A stretch of DNA of 58,274 nucleotides from Zhongshania aliphaticivorans (GCF_902705875.1 NZ_CACSIK010000005.1:1-58274), one strand, 5' to 3'. Numbered from the stretch's first letter, positions 35,932 to 45,147 are shown. Numbers and translations: made by a program. Notes: generated by a model from the letters alone, not told the origin.

Positions 35932-37301
35932 CGTGCTTTACGAGGGCCGCGGCGGCGTCGAGTCGGACGGGCTTTATCGCCTGCTGGTACTTGAGTCAGC
36001 ATGGCGCCACGGGTATCGCTGTGTGCTTCTTGAAATGCCAGCCACCACTGCCCAAGTCCTGCTTCTATTTCACCGGCTTGTTCGCGCAGTAATAGAAAGT
36101 CAAAGCCGGCGCGGAAGTAGCGATGGCCTAGCAGTAGTTCTGCCCGTTTACCCGAGCGACGGGTTAGGCGGCTTTGCAATTCCCAGATATCTCGCATTGG
36201 CAGCGAGAAGCGCTTGGGGATGGCAACGGTTTGCTGTTGTTTGTGGAGCACGCGCTCAGCGGCTTGGTGAAGTGCTGGGATTTCTGGCACGCCACTGTCG
36301 ATGATTTCTTTATGTGTCTTTTTGACAACCGGCCACAGTAATACGGCGTAGATAAATGCCGGTGTAACGGGTTTACCCTCGGCAATTCGTGCGTCGGTAT
36401 TGATTAGGCCTTGCTGGATAAGTTCCTCGGCCGCTGATGCGGTTTGATTCAGCATCTTATGGGTGGCTGGGAACAGGGGGCGAAACAAGTCGTAGCGCTG
36501 CATTAGGGCGTAGGTTTGAAGTCCTTGGCCCGACATAAGCAATTTGATTACTTCATCAAACATCCGTGCCGCAGAGATATCTGTGAGTAGCGGCGCCAAG
36601 CGTTTAAGCGGCTCTTCGGTATGTTGCTCGATATCGAAATTAAGCTTTGCGGCAAAGCGTACAACTCGCAACATTCGTACCGGGTCTTCGCGGTAACGGG
36701 TTTCTGGATCGCCGATGATGCGGATTAGTTTCTGCTCTAGGTCGTGCATGCCGCCAACGTAGTCATGAACGCAAAAATCGCGGCTTGAATAATAAAGTGC
36801 GTTGATGCTCAGGTCGCGGCGTGCAGCGTCTTCATCTATTGAGCCGTAGACATTGTCGCGAGTAAGCATGCCAGACTCAGTTCGAGCTGAATTTTTGTTG
36901 CGCTGGGTTGACGTGCTCGGCGCGTCGTGACTACCACGAAAAGTCGTAACCTCGATGACCTCTTTGCCAAAGCGGACATGGACAATACGGAAGCGGCGGC
37001 CAATGATCCTGCTGTTACGGAATGCGCCGCGTACTTGTTCTGGCGTGGCATTGGTTGCTATGTCGAAGTCTTTGGGGTGGCCGCCAAGTAAAAGGTCTCT
37101 TACTCCGCCCCCTACTAAATACGCGTCAAAACCTTCGTCATTTAAGCGGCGGATGACTTTGAGTGCGGCGTCGCTTATATGCTTGCGGGATACGCAGTGG
37201 TCGTCTCGCTGAATGATGGTTGCAGCGCTTGATGTATTGTTGGGTTTGGAAAACTTGTTGGAGATTTTTTTCCAGAGCCCGGTTACAGAGCTAGATGTCA
37301 T
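35928..37301 (-). CDS. pcnB: Poly(A) polymerase I
   Basis: A 457-residue nucleotidyltransferase that adds poly(A) tails to RNA and helps its decay. The active site is seen in YLVGGGVRDLLLGGHPKDFDIAT, followed by EVTTFRG, the RRDLSINALYY motif and the RYREDPVRMLRVVRFAAKL segment. The basic tail RPTRRRRGPRKAR fits RNA binding and marks PcnB from CCA-adding enzymes. It sits downstream of cbrB and the sRNA region, the order known in Pseudomonas. Confidence 0.95.
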   Translation of the reverse strand: MTSSSVTGLWKKISNKFSKPNNTSSAATIIQRDDHCVSRKHISDAALKVIRRLNDEGFDAYLVGGGVRDLLLGGHPKDFDIATNATPEQVRGAFRNSRIIGRRFRIVHVRFGKEVIEVTTFRGSHDAPSTSTQRNKNSARTESGMLTRDNVYGSIDEDAARRDLSINALYYSSRDFCVHDYVGGMHDLEQKLIRIIGDPETRYREDPVRMLRVVRFAAKLNFDIEQHTEEPLKRLAPLLTDISAARMFDEVIKLLMSGQGLQTYALMQRYDLFRPLFPATHKMLNQTASAAEELIQQGLINTDARIAEGKPVTPAFIYAVLLWPVVKKTHKEIIDSGVPEIPALHQAAERVLHKQQQTVAIPKRFSLPMRDIWELQSRLTRRSGKRAELLLGHRYFRAGFDFLLLREQAGEIEAGLGQWWLAFQEAHSDTRGAMLTQVPAGDKARPTRRRRGPRKAR

Positions 37302-37431
37302 TGATTTCTGCGTAGCCGATAAATTTTGTAAAGCCGGTATTCTAGCACAGGCGTATTTGTAGTGTTGTTAAAGGAGTGATGGATTTTAGAGGTTAATGAG
37401 TTAGAGCGTGTTGAGGGAAATTGCTAGGGGG

Positions 37432-37464
37432 TAAAACGAAGAAGGGGAAAACAATGTCTTCCCC
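37432..37464 (-). terminator. Intrinsic terminator of the CrcZ-like RNA
   Basis: An 8-bp stem GGGGAAGA/TTTTCCCC (one G-T pair) with a CATTG loop at 37464-37444, followed on the minus strand by TTCTTCGTTTT. Confidence 0.75.
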
Positions 37465-37546
37465 ACCCAGGTCTCTTTGCTTATGTATTATTATTATTCT
37501 TTCTCTATTTTCTTATTATTATTTTCATTTTTTATTATTCTTCGCC
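37432..37546 (-). ncRNA. CrcZ-like Hfq/Crc-decoy small RNA (predicted)
   Basis: In Pseudomonas the sRNA CrcZ, transcribed from a CbrB/sigma-54 promoter between cbrB and pcnB, soaks up Hfq/Crc through repeated AANAANAA motifs and so lifts catabolite repression. Here the same gap carries, on the same strand, a -24/-12 promoter, then nine overlapping AANAANAA matches in three clusters (37542-37529, 37523-37510, 37501-37488; counted by eye), then an intrinsic terminator. The start near 37546 is 12 nt past the -12 box. The product, about 115 nt, would be much shorter than the roughly 400-nt Pseudomonas CrcZ. No open reading frame or ribosome site is seen. Confidence 0.72.
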
Positions 37547-37556
37547 CCTAACATAG

Positions 37557-37572
37557 AGCACTTGCCGTGCCA
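37557..37572 (-). promoter_or_regulatory. Sigma-54 (-24/-12) promoter of the CrcZ-like RNA
   Basis: TGGCACGGCAAGTGCT on the minus strand: GG-N10-GC with the full TGGCACG box and GTGCT against the consensus TTGCW, one mismatch. The upstream gene codes for CbrB, a sigma-54 activator, which makes this its natural target. A CbrB upstream activating site should lie in 37600-37710; I cannot define it. Confidence 0.8.
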
Positions 37573-37709
37573 GCTTTTTAATCTCTTTGTATATCAACAC
37601 CTTACGTTTTTTTGCTAGTTATTATTACTTAGGTGATTATGCGGATTGTTACCTTAATAAACGCCTGTTGTTACGATTACTGGCCTTTGGTAACGCTCGG
37701 CTTGATGGT

Positions 37710-39158
37710 TTATGTTCCTGCGCGAGCACTGACCTTTTTGCGAGGGATTCCAAGCCGTTGACGTCGCTCCCAAAGACATTTTCTGCTCACCCCCAGCTTT
37801 TGGGCTAGTTCGGTTTCGCTCATAGAGTCTTGGTGTTCAAGAACAAAGCGTTGGAAATAATCTTCTAAGGACAGGTCTTCGCTCGGATCGGCGTGATGGG
37901 GTTTGCGCCCATCGCGGCTTCGCGAGTCAGAGTTGGTGTTATTTGTTGGTCGAGAGGGTGAGTCGTTATTACGCCCTCTGATTTGGCTGATATCAACCAG
38001 TTCTAAATCGATGTCGAGCAGTTCGTTGTCGATTTCTTTGCGCTCACACAGTATTACCGCTCGCTCAATGGCATTCTCAAGTTCGCGGATGTTACCCGGC
38101 CATATATAGGTGGTGATGGCCTGAATAGCTTTGGGGCTGAAATGCATTAACGGTTTCTTCATTTTCTCGCAGCGATTTTTGAGTAGTGTCTCTGCAAGCT
38201 CTAAGATATCTTTGCCGCGCTCACGCAGTGGCGGCAATTCTAATTTCATTACGTTAATTCGGTAGTAAAGGTCTTCTCGAAAGTCCCCATCGTGGGCCAT
38301 TTCCTTGAGATCGCGGTGGGTAGCGCAGACCAGCCTAACGTTGACCTTGATTGACTCTACTGAGCCAATGCGGCGTATTTCGTCTTCTTGGATAAATCGA
38401 AGTAGTCGAGCTTGGGCTTCAAGGGGGAGTTCACCAATTTCGTCGAGAAATAGTGTACCGCCGTCGGCGGCTTCAATAAGGCCGGTGCGATTTGCATTTG
38501 CCCCTGTAAACGCCCCTTTCTCATAACCAAAGAGTTCTGACTCTATCAGCGTATCGGGAATGGCGGCGCAGTTAACGCAAATAATGGGTTTGCCTTGGCG
38601 CGGGCTTTGATTGTGGATGGCGCGGGCGACGAGTTCTTTACCGGTGCCGGTTTCGCCGTGGACAAGGACGGTGGCGTCGGTGGGTGCGGCTTTGCGAATG
38701 TAATCATAAAGCTGTTGCATGGCTTTACAGCTGCCAATCATACCGTTGGCGTCGGCAATTTGTTTTCGTTGGTTGCTCGTAGGCTCCAGCGTGTTGACTT
38801 TTTTCTCGCTGCTGGTGGTGCGGATAATACGCTCAACTGTTTCTAGCATTTCGTCGTGATCAAAGGGCTTGGCGATATAATCTATGGCGCCCTTCTTCAT
38901 GGAGTCGACGGCGGATTTAAGACTGGCATAGCTAGTCATAATCAATACCGGTGCATCCGTTTTATTGATTAAGTCGGTGCCCGATGCACCGGGTAGGCGC
39001 AAATCGCTAATGATTAAGGCGTAATCATTAATATTGTAATTGGCAATGGCCTTCGATACGGAGTCCGCTTCATCAACTTGGTAGTCATTTCGCTCAAGCA
39101 GGCGTCGAAGCGCTAGACGGATAACATCTTCGTCTTCGACTATTAGGATTTTAGGCAT
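37710..39158 (-). CDS. cbrB: Sigma-54-dependent response regulator CbrB
   Basis: A 482-residue NtrC-family regulator. N-terminal receiver domain with ILIVEDED acidic pocket, phospho-Asp in LIISDLRLPG and K in AKPFD; central AAA+ domain with Walker A GETGTGKE, the sigma-54 contact loop GAFTGA, and Walker B GGTLFLDEIGELP; C-terminal Fis-type helix-turn-helix ELAQKLGVSRKCLWERRQRLGIPRKK, nearly the same as the Pseudomonas CbrB end. It should answer to CbrA and turn on sigma-54 promoters, foremost the sRNA just downstream. It lies 78 bp after cbrA. Confidence 0.94.
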   Translation of the reverse strand: MPKILIVEDEDVIRLALRRLLERNDYQVDEADSVSKAIANYNINDYALIISDLRLPGASGTDLINKTDAPVLIMTSYASLKSAVDSMKKGAIDYIAKPFDHDEMLETVERIIRTTSSEKKVNTLEPTSNQRKQIADANGMIGSCKAMQQLYDYIRKAAPTDATVLVHGETGTGKELVARAIHNQSPRQGKPIICVNCAAIPDTLIESELFGYEKGAFTGANANRTGLIEAADGGTLFLDEIGELPLEAQARLLRFIQEDEIRRIGSVESIKVNVRLVCATHRDLKEMAHDGDFREDLYYRINVMKLELPPLRERGKDILELAETLLKNRCEKMKKPLMHFSPKAIQAITTYIWPGNIRELENAIERAVILCERKEIDNELLDIDLELVDISQIRGRNNDSPSRPTNNTNSDSRSRDGRKPHHADPSEDLSLEDYFQRFVLEHQDSMSETELAQKLGVSRKCLWERRQRLGIPRKKVSARAGT

Positions 39159-39236
39159 ATTTCTCTCCGTGGATTCGTCTAGCTACTACCGAGCGGGCGC
39201 GTAGCCGAACAACATAACGCGATCAGCTAAATATTT

Positions 39237-42194
39237 CTAGTTTGGCTCGGGCTTACTTAGTGGCAGTCGGATGTGGATACGCGTTCCGTAGGTGCCGAAT
39301 TCCATAACAGGGCTCTCGATACTTACTTCGCCATCGATGTCGTTGATAATGTTGTAGACCAAGGCGAGCCCCAGCCCAGTACCCTTCCCAGGATCTTTGG
39401 TGGTAAAGAAGGGTTCAAATATTCGACTCTGCAACTTTTGATCAATACCCGAACCTTGATCGGTTACGGTGATATGTGTCTCATCGTTTTCGATTCTGGC
39501 ATCTATCGCGATGGTCGCGTTTTCATTGCTCGCATCTCTGGCGTTTGATAGTAGGTTTATGAATACTTGCATTAATTTTTGGTTGTCGCCATCGACAATA
39601 ATGCTCTCAGGGCAGAGGTTGCTATAGAGGATTTGACGGGCCTCGTTGTCCAAGCTAAGTAGCTGAATGGCTTCTGATACACAGTTACGTATGCTGACGG
39701 CTTCGGTTATTTGTGAGCTTACTTCGCGGCCAGTGTGGGCGAAGTTGACCAGGGTGTGGACTATGCTACTGATACGCTGGGTTTGTTTAACGATTTGAGA
39801 TGCGGCTTCTAGGGTGTCGGGGTTCTCGGTGTCGTAGCGTAAGTTTTGAGCTAAGCAGGCAATGCCGGTGACAGGGTTGCCAATTTCGTGTGCTACCCCT
39901 GCTGCTAGGCGACCAATTGAGGCTAGGCGCTCTTGGTGAGTGAGCTCATGTTCGAGTAATTGGGTGTCGGTGATGTCTTCGACAACAATAATCAGTTCAT
40001 CGCGGCCCCACATTTGGGATTCGGTGCGATGTAGGTTAAGCCAGCGCAAGCCTTTTTCGGTCTCAACACAAAACTTGCTGCGGTGGAGGTCGCTGCTAGC
40101 AAGAAAGTTGATGAGGCACGCTGCCCAAGGTCCGGGTAAGCCTGTGAGGCGAGAGCCGGTAATCGCATTGGATTTGATGGCCGTAATGTCGGCCATTGAG
40201 GTATTCCATAGCAATATTTCTTGGTCGTTGCCTAAGGCGCAAACGCCAATGGGAAGGTCTTCTAGGGTTTGGCGATGATAGCGACGTAAGCTATCAAGGT
40301 CGGCAGCGAGCCCGGTGAGATTGGTTTGATAGCGTTCTAAGCGCTCTTCTATATAGGTAATGTCTTCACTATTACCTAATACGCTGTCGGTATAGGGTAA
40401 AACGCGGTCGATCACGCGGCGTGCGCTTGATGGGCCAACCAGTGACGATAAATTAATTTCAATTCTGTCGCGGATGCGGCGTAAAGCATAGGGGCGGGTT
40501 TCTAGCTCACTAAGCTGCAACTCATCGAGTGCTCGTCTGAATTCTTGTTCGGCGGCATGATCCCCCAAGGCCTCTTGTAAGCGTTGTTTTATTTCACCTG
40601 CGGTTTGTAGATTGAGGGTGTGGCGGCTAGGGCGGTTAAGATCGTCTAAAGTACAGGCTTCTGCGGCGCTACGTTCTTCAGATGATGTTTCGCTAAAAAT
40701 CGATACGATGATAAATAAGAGGCTGTTTATACCTAAGGATAAGCTGGCAACAATAACCCAAAATAAGTCGCGGTCTACTGTGTAGGGGTAGAGTTTTTCT
40801 AAGTAAGCAGGGTGGTAGTCACTAAACATTGGCAGTAGTAAACCGAGCCCCCAAACGACAAAGCCTGCACTCAAGCCGCTAATAAAGCCATTGCGGTTGG
40901 CGCGTGGCCAATAAAGTACGGCGAGTACACCAGGTAAAAATTGTAGGCAGCCGCAGGCAGAGGCCATGGTCAGACTGGTAAGGGTTTGGGTGTCTCCTAT
41001 AAATTCATAAAAGACAAAGGCAATTAAAATGATTGCGCAAATCAGCAATTGGCGAGTCATTAATAGCCAGCGGTAAATATCCACCTCGCGGCCTTTGGGG
41101 CGAAGTACTGGCAAGACAATATGATTTAAGCTCATTGAGGCGAGTGCGAGGGTGGTGACAATGATGGCTCCACTCGCCGCGGATAAGCCACCTAGGTAAA
41201 TTAGTGTGGTTAACCATAGGTTGTCGAAATTTAGTGATAAGCCCAGAGCGAAATAACTCGTTGTTATGTCGAGGCCGGCGGCTTTTCCAGCCCAGAGTAT
41301 GGGGAGAACGGGTGCACTTATAATAAGTAAAAATAAGGGGAGGCCCCAGCTAGCGGTAACAAGGTTTTGGCGGCTGGGATTTTCTGCAAATAACATGTGG
41401 AAGACGTGGGGCATACAGACGGATGCAGCGAAAAACATGATAAGCATAAGTCTGCTAGTGTCGGCGGCTTGTGGGGCGCTTAAATTGTTTACTATTTGCG
41501 GGTTGGCATTTAACCATTCCTGTAAGCCGCCAAAACCACCGAATACAGTATTTACGGCAATGATGCCGATTAATACGATGGCCAGCATTTTAACAATAGA
41601 CTCAAAGGCGAGTGCCACCACAAGTCCGCGATGACTGTCTTTGGAGGCAAGATTGCGTGAGCCAAATAGAATTGTAAATACAGTGATGACGACGCAGAAA
41701 AGTAACGCGGCGAGGTTTTTAAAGCGAGAGTGGTCGGCGTTTAATGCGTCGCCAACACTTAAGATCAAGGTGGAGTCAGAGACAATTTTTATTTGTATAG
41801 CAAGCAGTGGCCAAACGGCAAGTGCCAAAAATAGGGTTGCAATAGAGCCCACCCAAGAGCTGCGAAAGCGGAAGCTCAGCAAGTCGGCGAGGGAGTTCAA
41901 GCGATAGCTTTTACAGATTTGGTGTAGGGGCGCTAAAAGTATGGGCAGTAAAATCAGCGCGGCTGAAATACCAATATAATAATTTAGAAAGCTATAGCCG
42001 TAGCGGTCAGCAAAACCAATTGCACCATAAATCGCAAAACCACTGGCGTATACACCAAGTGATAAAACATACACGCTTGGGTGATTGACGAGGCGTGAAG
42101 GTAGTAGTTGGCGTTCGGTGGCGTAGGCAATGGCAAATAAGAGTAATAGGTAGCCAATACCAATAAGAAAGAGTGTGTTGAGGCTAAGGGGCAT
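39237..42194 (-). CDS. cbrA: Sensor histidine kinase CbrA with SSS transporter domain
   Basis: A 985-residue protein fusing a sodium/solute-symporter-like region of about 13 helices (residues about 1-500) to a linker, a PAS domain (about 620-720) and a kinase core: H-box GVAHEIGNPVTGIACL, N-box NLLSNARDAS and G-box GKGTGLGLALVYNII. The Pseudomonas homologue, of very similar length, senses or transports histidine and sets carbon-nitrogen balance. I start at ATG 42194, which overlaps the upstream cbrX-like stop by 11 bp; TTG at 42227 has no ribosome site. Confidence 0.94.
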   Translation of the reverse strand: MPLSLNTLFLIGIGYLLLLFAIAYATERQLLPSRLVNHPSVYVLSLGVYASGFAIYGAIGFADRYGYSFLNYYIGISAALILLPILLAPLHQICKSYRLNSLADLLSFRFRSSWVGSIATLFLALAVWPLLAIQIKIVSDSTLILSVGDALNADHSRFKNLAALLFCVVITVFTILFGSRNLASKDSHRGLVVALAFESIVKMLAIVLIGIIAVNTVFGGFGGLQEWLNANPQIVNNLSAPQAADTSRLMLIMFFAASVCMPHVFHMLFAENPSRQNLVTASWGLPLFLLIISAPVLPILWAGKAAGLDITTSYFALGLSLNFDNLWLTTLIYLGGLSAASGAIIVTTLALASMSLNHIVLPVLRPKGREVDIYRWLLMTRQLLICAIILIAFVFYEFIGDTQTLTSLTMASACGCLQFLPGVLAVLYWPRANRNGFISGLSAGFVVWGLGLLLPMFSDYHPAYLEKLYPYTVDRDLFWVIVASLSLGINSLLFIIVSIFSETSSEERSAAEACTLDDLNRPSRHTLNLQTAGEIKQRLQEALGDHAAEQEFRRALDELQLSELETRPYALRRIRDRIEINLSSLVGPSSARRVIDRVLPYTDSVLGNSEDITYIEERLERYQTNLTGLAADLDSLRRYHRQTLEDLPIGVCALGNDQEILLWNTSMADITAIKSNAITGSRLTGLPGPWAACLINFLASSDLHRSKFCVETEKGLRWLNLHRTESQMWGRDELIIVVEDITDTQLLEHELTHQERLASIGRLAAGVAHEIGNPVTGIACLAQNLRYDTENPDTLEAASQIVKQTQRISSIVHTLVNFAHTGREVSSQITEAVSIRNCVSEAIQLLSLDNEARQILYSNLCPESIIVDGDNQKLMQVFINLLSNARDASNENATIAIDARIENDETHITVTDQGSGIDQKLQSRIFEPFFTTKDPGKGTGLGLALVYNIINDIDGEVSIESPVMEFGTYGTRIHIRLPLSKPEPN

Positions 42195-42360
42195 TGCGGC
42201 GCTGCTGATAGAGGCTGATATAAACAAAAAGAATAATTAGCAACCATACCGCATGATGTCGATACCAAAGTGTACTGGTTTCGTTTAGCCAGCGACCAAG
42301 CGTTGGTGTATAGATAAAGGCAAAGGTGGCTAAAAGCAGTAAAGATGAGTGAATTTGCAT
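42184..42360 (-). CDS. cbrX: CbrX-like small membrane protein
   Basis: A 58-residue frame, ATG at 42360 to TAG at 42184, coding MQIHSSLLLLATFAFIYTPT near the start, a middle WYRHHAVWLLIILFVYISLY helix and a basic end QQRRNAP. Two hydrophobic helices make it a small inner-membrane protein. Its last 11 bp overlap the cbrA ATG, so cbrA translation is probably coupled to it. Pseudomonas has a small gene, cbrX as I recall, in this place. Sequence identity to it was not tested; the assignment rests on position, size and topology. Confidence 0.75.
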   Translation of the reverse strand: MQIHSSLLLLATFAFIYTPTLGRWLNETSTLWYRHHAVWLLIILFVYISLYQQRRNAP

Positions 42361-42426
42361 GGTGCTCGCAACGTTAGCGTAGTCTTTTGGATGTTACTGG
42401 AGCCGCTGTAAAACTGCAAAGTATTG

Positions 42427-43296
42427 CTAGAGGCTAAGGCTGGCGCCAGCGGGAATAAGCTGGGGGCGCCAGTGCTCGATAGCCCATTGCAGTATTTTAG
42501 TTGTGTTTAGTTCGGGTGGTGGTAGCGGTTGATTCAAATAGCTTAACACCTTACGTAGATTTTGACTGGCAAGCTGGTTGTTGATGGCGGGTGCACAGCT
42601 TTGTTTGCTTAGTTTGTGGCCGTCGTCACCGACAATGACCGGCAGGTGTAAATAACGCATTGCTGGGAGTGAAAGCGCTTGTTGGAGATGGAGTTGCCAC
42701 GCTGTTGCATCGAGAAGATCGACACCTCTTACCACGTCGCTGATATGTTGATCGGCATCATCGATGACTACGGCGAGCTGGTAGGCGTAAAGTCCGTCGC
42801 GTCGTTTTAGGACGGGGTCTCCAATTTTGTCGGCAGAATAGCTTTGAGCACCTTGTACGCGATCGGTAAAGCGCACATTGGTATGTGGGATTTTTAGGCG
42901 AATAGCGGAGTCACCCTCTTTGGGTGGGTTTATACATTGCTTAGGGTGTATGCCGCCGTGTTGGGCAAGTTGGGCGCGTGAACAACTACAGTGGTAAGCG
43001 TTTTGAGTGGTCACCAGTTTGGAAAGCGCGGTTTCATAGTTTTTACTGCGTTGGTTTTGCCAGAGAATGTCTCCATCCCAGTATAGCGAATGGGCCTTTA
43101 GGCTGTTGATAATTAACTTTGCAGCACCATCTTGTTCGCGGGGCGGATCTATATTCTCAAGGCGTAGCAACCACTGACCTTGGTTTGCGCGCGCATCTAA
43201 GTAGCTCGCTACTGCTGTAAGCAGAGAGCCTAAGTGGAGGGGACCGCTTGGTGAAGGGGCAAACCGGCCAATGTAGCCAGTGTGTAGTGCTGACAT
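42427..43296 (-). CDS. gluQ: Glutamyl-Q tRNA(Asp) synthetase
   Basis: A 289-residue shortened GluRS paralogue that attaches glutamate to queuosine in tRNA(Asp). HIGH-type motif APSPSGPLHLGSL, substrate residues RLENIDPPRE, zinc ligands YHCSCSRAQ and a later CINP, and KMSKS-like HKLSKQ. It lacks an anticodon-binding domain, as expected. ATG 43296 gives MSALHTGYIGRF, the normal start; an upstream in-frame start at 43332 adds 12 unconserved residues. It is 45 bp downstream of dksA, as in many gammaproteobacteria. Confidence 0.95.
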   Translation of the reverse strand: MSALHTGYIGRFAPSPSGPLHLGSLLTAVASYLDARANQGQWLLRLENIDPPREQDGAAKLIINSLKAHSLYWDGDILWQNQRSKNYETALSKLVTTQNAYHCSCSRAQLAQHGGIHPKQCINPPKEGDSAIRLKIPHTNVRFTDRVQGAQSYSADKIGDPVLKRRDGLYAYQLAVVIDDADQHISDVVRGVDLLDATAWQLHLQQALSLPAMRYLHLPVIVGDDGHKLSKQSCAPAINNQLASQNLRKVLSYLNQPLPPPELNTTKILQWAIEHWRPQLIPAGASLSL

Positions 43297-43341
43297 AAGA
43301 AGCCTGTTAGCGAGGGTGGCCAATAATGCCACCCATGCAGA

Positions 43342-43779
43342 TTAACCGCGTTCTTGGCGCTCTTTAATTTCGTCGAGCGTTTTGCAATCTATGCACAAGG
43401 TTGCAGTAGGTCTAGCCTCAAGACGTTGAATGCCAATGTCTACGCCACAAGTGTTGCAGAAGCCATAGTCATCTTCGTCAATGAGGTCGAGGGTGGAGTC
43501 AATTTTCTTGATTAACTTCCGCTCACGATCACGCGTACGCAACTCAAGGCTAAATTCCTCTTCCTGGGTCGCTCGGTCAGCGGGGTCCGGGAAATTGGCA
43601 GCCTCGTCTTTCATATGGCTTACAGTGCGATCCACTTCTTCCATAAGCTCAGCTTTCCAGCTAAGCAGAATCTGGCGAAAATGCTCCTTTTGATTGTCGT
43701 TCATGTATTCTTCGCCCTTTTTTGCTTTATAGGGGACGAAGGTCTTCAAACTTTCAGGTGTACTCTGCTGTGCAGGCAT
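43342..43779 (-). CDS. dksA: RNA polymerase-binding transcription factor DksA
   Basis: A 145-residue coiled-coil regulator that enters the RNA polymerase secondary channel and works with ppGpp. The acidic tip is seen in FPDPADRATQEEE, and the zinc finger in CNTCGVDIG...CIDCK, four cysteines. ATG 43779 has GAGGG upstream and gives the usual length; the ATG at 43848 would add 23 atypical basic residues. rRNA promoters, a main DksA target, lie at the right end of the window. Confidence 0.96.
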   Translation of the reverse strand: MPAQQSTPESLKTFVPYKAKKGEEYMNDNQKEHFRQILLSWKAELMEEVDRTVSHMKDEAANFPDPADRATQEEEFSLELRTRDRERKLIKKIDSTLDLIDEDDYGFCNTCGVDIGIQRLEARPTATLCIDCKTLDEIKERQERG

Positions 43780-43986
43780 GGCTGGCCCTCTTCTGTACAA
43801 GCCGTTAACCGCAAACTGCGGACATGCGCGACGACGCTGTGTCGCCAAACCGGCAAAACTACCAGATATGTGGCCTTGGCGCCAGACGAAATTTGTCTTA
43901 AGTGTATTTGCTACCCTGTAGCGGTGATGTTCAGGTAGGTGTGATAAAGATAAACTTCAATTTTTGCGTCGATGGGAGTTGTTTAA

Positions 43987-45147
43987 GTGGATAATCGATT
44001 TGCGGATCGACTGGCAGATATCGAGCCATTTCGTGTGGTAGAAGTATTGACGCGGGCTAAGCAGTTGGCGGCGGCAGGTCGAGATAGTGTGCATATGGAG
44101 GCGGGTGAACCAGATTTTAGTACTGTGGATACCATCGTAAATGCCGCTAAGGCCTCATTGGATAGAGGTGAGACACACTACACGCCTGCTGCGGGTATTC
44201 CCGAGTTACGGCAGGCTATTTCGCAATATTATCGAACTGATTACGGCTTAGATATTGCCCCAGAGCGGATTATGATTACCCCTGGCGCGTCGGGTGCGTT
44301 GCTGTTGTTGGCGGGGTTATTGATTAATCCAGGTGAGGGGATGTTAATGACAGACCCTGGCTACCCATGTAATCGACACTTTTTGCGCTTGGTTGAAGGA
44401 GAGGGGCAATTAGTGCCGGTAGGGCCTGAGGATCGTTTTCAGCTCAGCGCGGAAAAAGCGGAGCAGTATTGGCGACCCAATACGAAGGGGATTATGGTGG
44501 CCTCACCGGCAAACCCTACCGGAGAGATATTAACTTCAACTCAGCTTCAAGATTTACATTCGCTGTGTGAGCGCAAACGTGGGTCTTTAATTGTTGATGA
44601 GATATATCACGGTTTAAATTATGACGAAGCAGCCCCCAGTATTTTATCCATAACGGATAAGGCCTTCGTGATTAATAGTTTCTCAAAATACTTTGGTATG
44701 ACGGGCTGGCGTTTGGGCTGGTTGGTGGCGCCTCCAGAAGCTGTGCCGCACTTAGAAAAAATGGCGCAGAACTTTTTTATTTCGATGTCGACTACAGCGC
44801 AATATGCCGCATTGGCTGCGTTTGATACAACGACTCGGCTGGAATTAAATCGGCGTCGTGATGAGTTTGCTGCGCGGCGAGATTTTTTACTGCCAGCGTT
44901 GCGTGAGCTTGGGTTTGAAATCCCGCATTGTCCCGCTGGGGCCTTATATTTGTATGCGGGTATTGAGCGGTTTAAAACTACGAGTCAGCGACTGTGTTTA
45001 GATTTACTTGAGAATCACGGTATTGCCATTACCCCAGGTGAAGACTTTGGGCGTTATCAGGCGGAGCAGCATGTTCGGTTTGCCTACACTACAGGGCTGG
45101 ATCGCTTACAGGAGGCTGTGCTTCGTCTGCGTCGCTTATACGGTTAG
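43987..45147 (+). CDS. PLP-dependent aminotransferase, class I/II
   Basis: A 386-residue fold-type I aminotransferase. Substrate arginine region GWRLGW, internal aldimine lysine in VINSFSKYFGMTGW, cofactor motifs ASPANPTGE and VDEIYHGLNY, and late arginine in VRFAYTTG. Start is GTG 43987 behind GGGAG. It is divergent from dksA, the same arrangement as an aminotransferase gene in Pseudomonas. The amino donor and product cannot be told. Confidence 0.9.
   Translation: MDNRFADRLADIEPFRVVEVLTRAKQLAAAGRDSVHMEAGEPDFSTVDTIVNAAKASLDRGETHYTPAAGIPELRQAISQYYRTDYGLDIAPERIMITPGASGALLLLAGLLINPGEGMLMTDPGYPCNRHFLRLVEGEGQLVPVGPEDRFQLSAEKAEQYWRPNTKGIMVASPANPTGEILTSTQLQDLHSLCERKRGSLIVDEIYHGLNYDEAAPSILSITDKAFVINSFSKYFGMTGWRLGWLVAPPEAVPHLEKMAQNFFISMSTTAQYAALAAFDTTTRLELNRRRDEFAARRDFLLPALRELGFEIPHCPAGALYLYAGIERFKTTSQRLCLDLLENHGIAITPGEDFGRYQAEQHVRFAYTTGLDRLQEAVLRLRRLYG

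Larger units (their letters stand above)
37302..37709. other. cbrB-pcnB intergenic region (408 bp)
   Basis: No protein gene is supported here. Reading on the minus strand it holds, in order: about 140 bp after the cbrB stop with AACAACA and GTTACC/GGTAAC elements, a sigma-54 promoter (37572-37557), a purine-rich RNA with AANAANAA clusters, a terminator (37464-37432), then about 130 bp leading to pcnB with TAGAAT as a possible -10 near 37340. The strikingly pyrimidine-rich plus strand at 37480-37542 is the complement of the AANAANAA tract. Confidence 0.7.

Noticed and set aside
37421..37618. A 65-codon plus-strand frame in the cbrB-pcnB gap
   Set aside because: Its product is a run of Ile, Leu, Phe and Tyr caused by the complement of the AANAANAA tract; no ribosome site.
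41984..42268. A 94-codon minus-strand frame across the cbrA start
   Set aside because: It is out of frame with both cbrA and the cbrX-like gene, whose overlap explains the region better.
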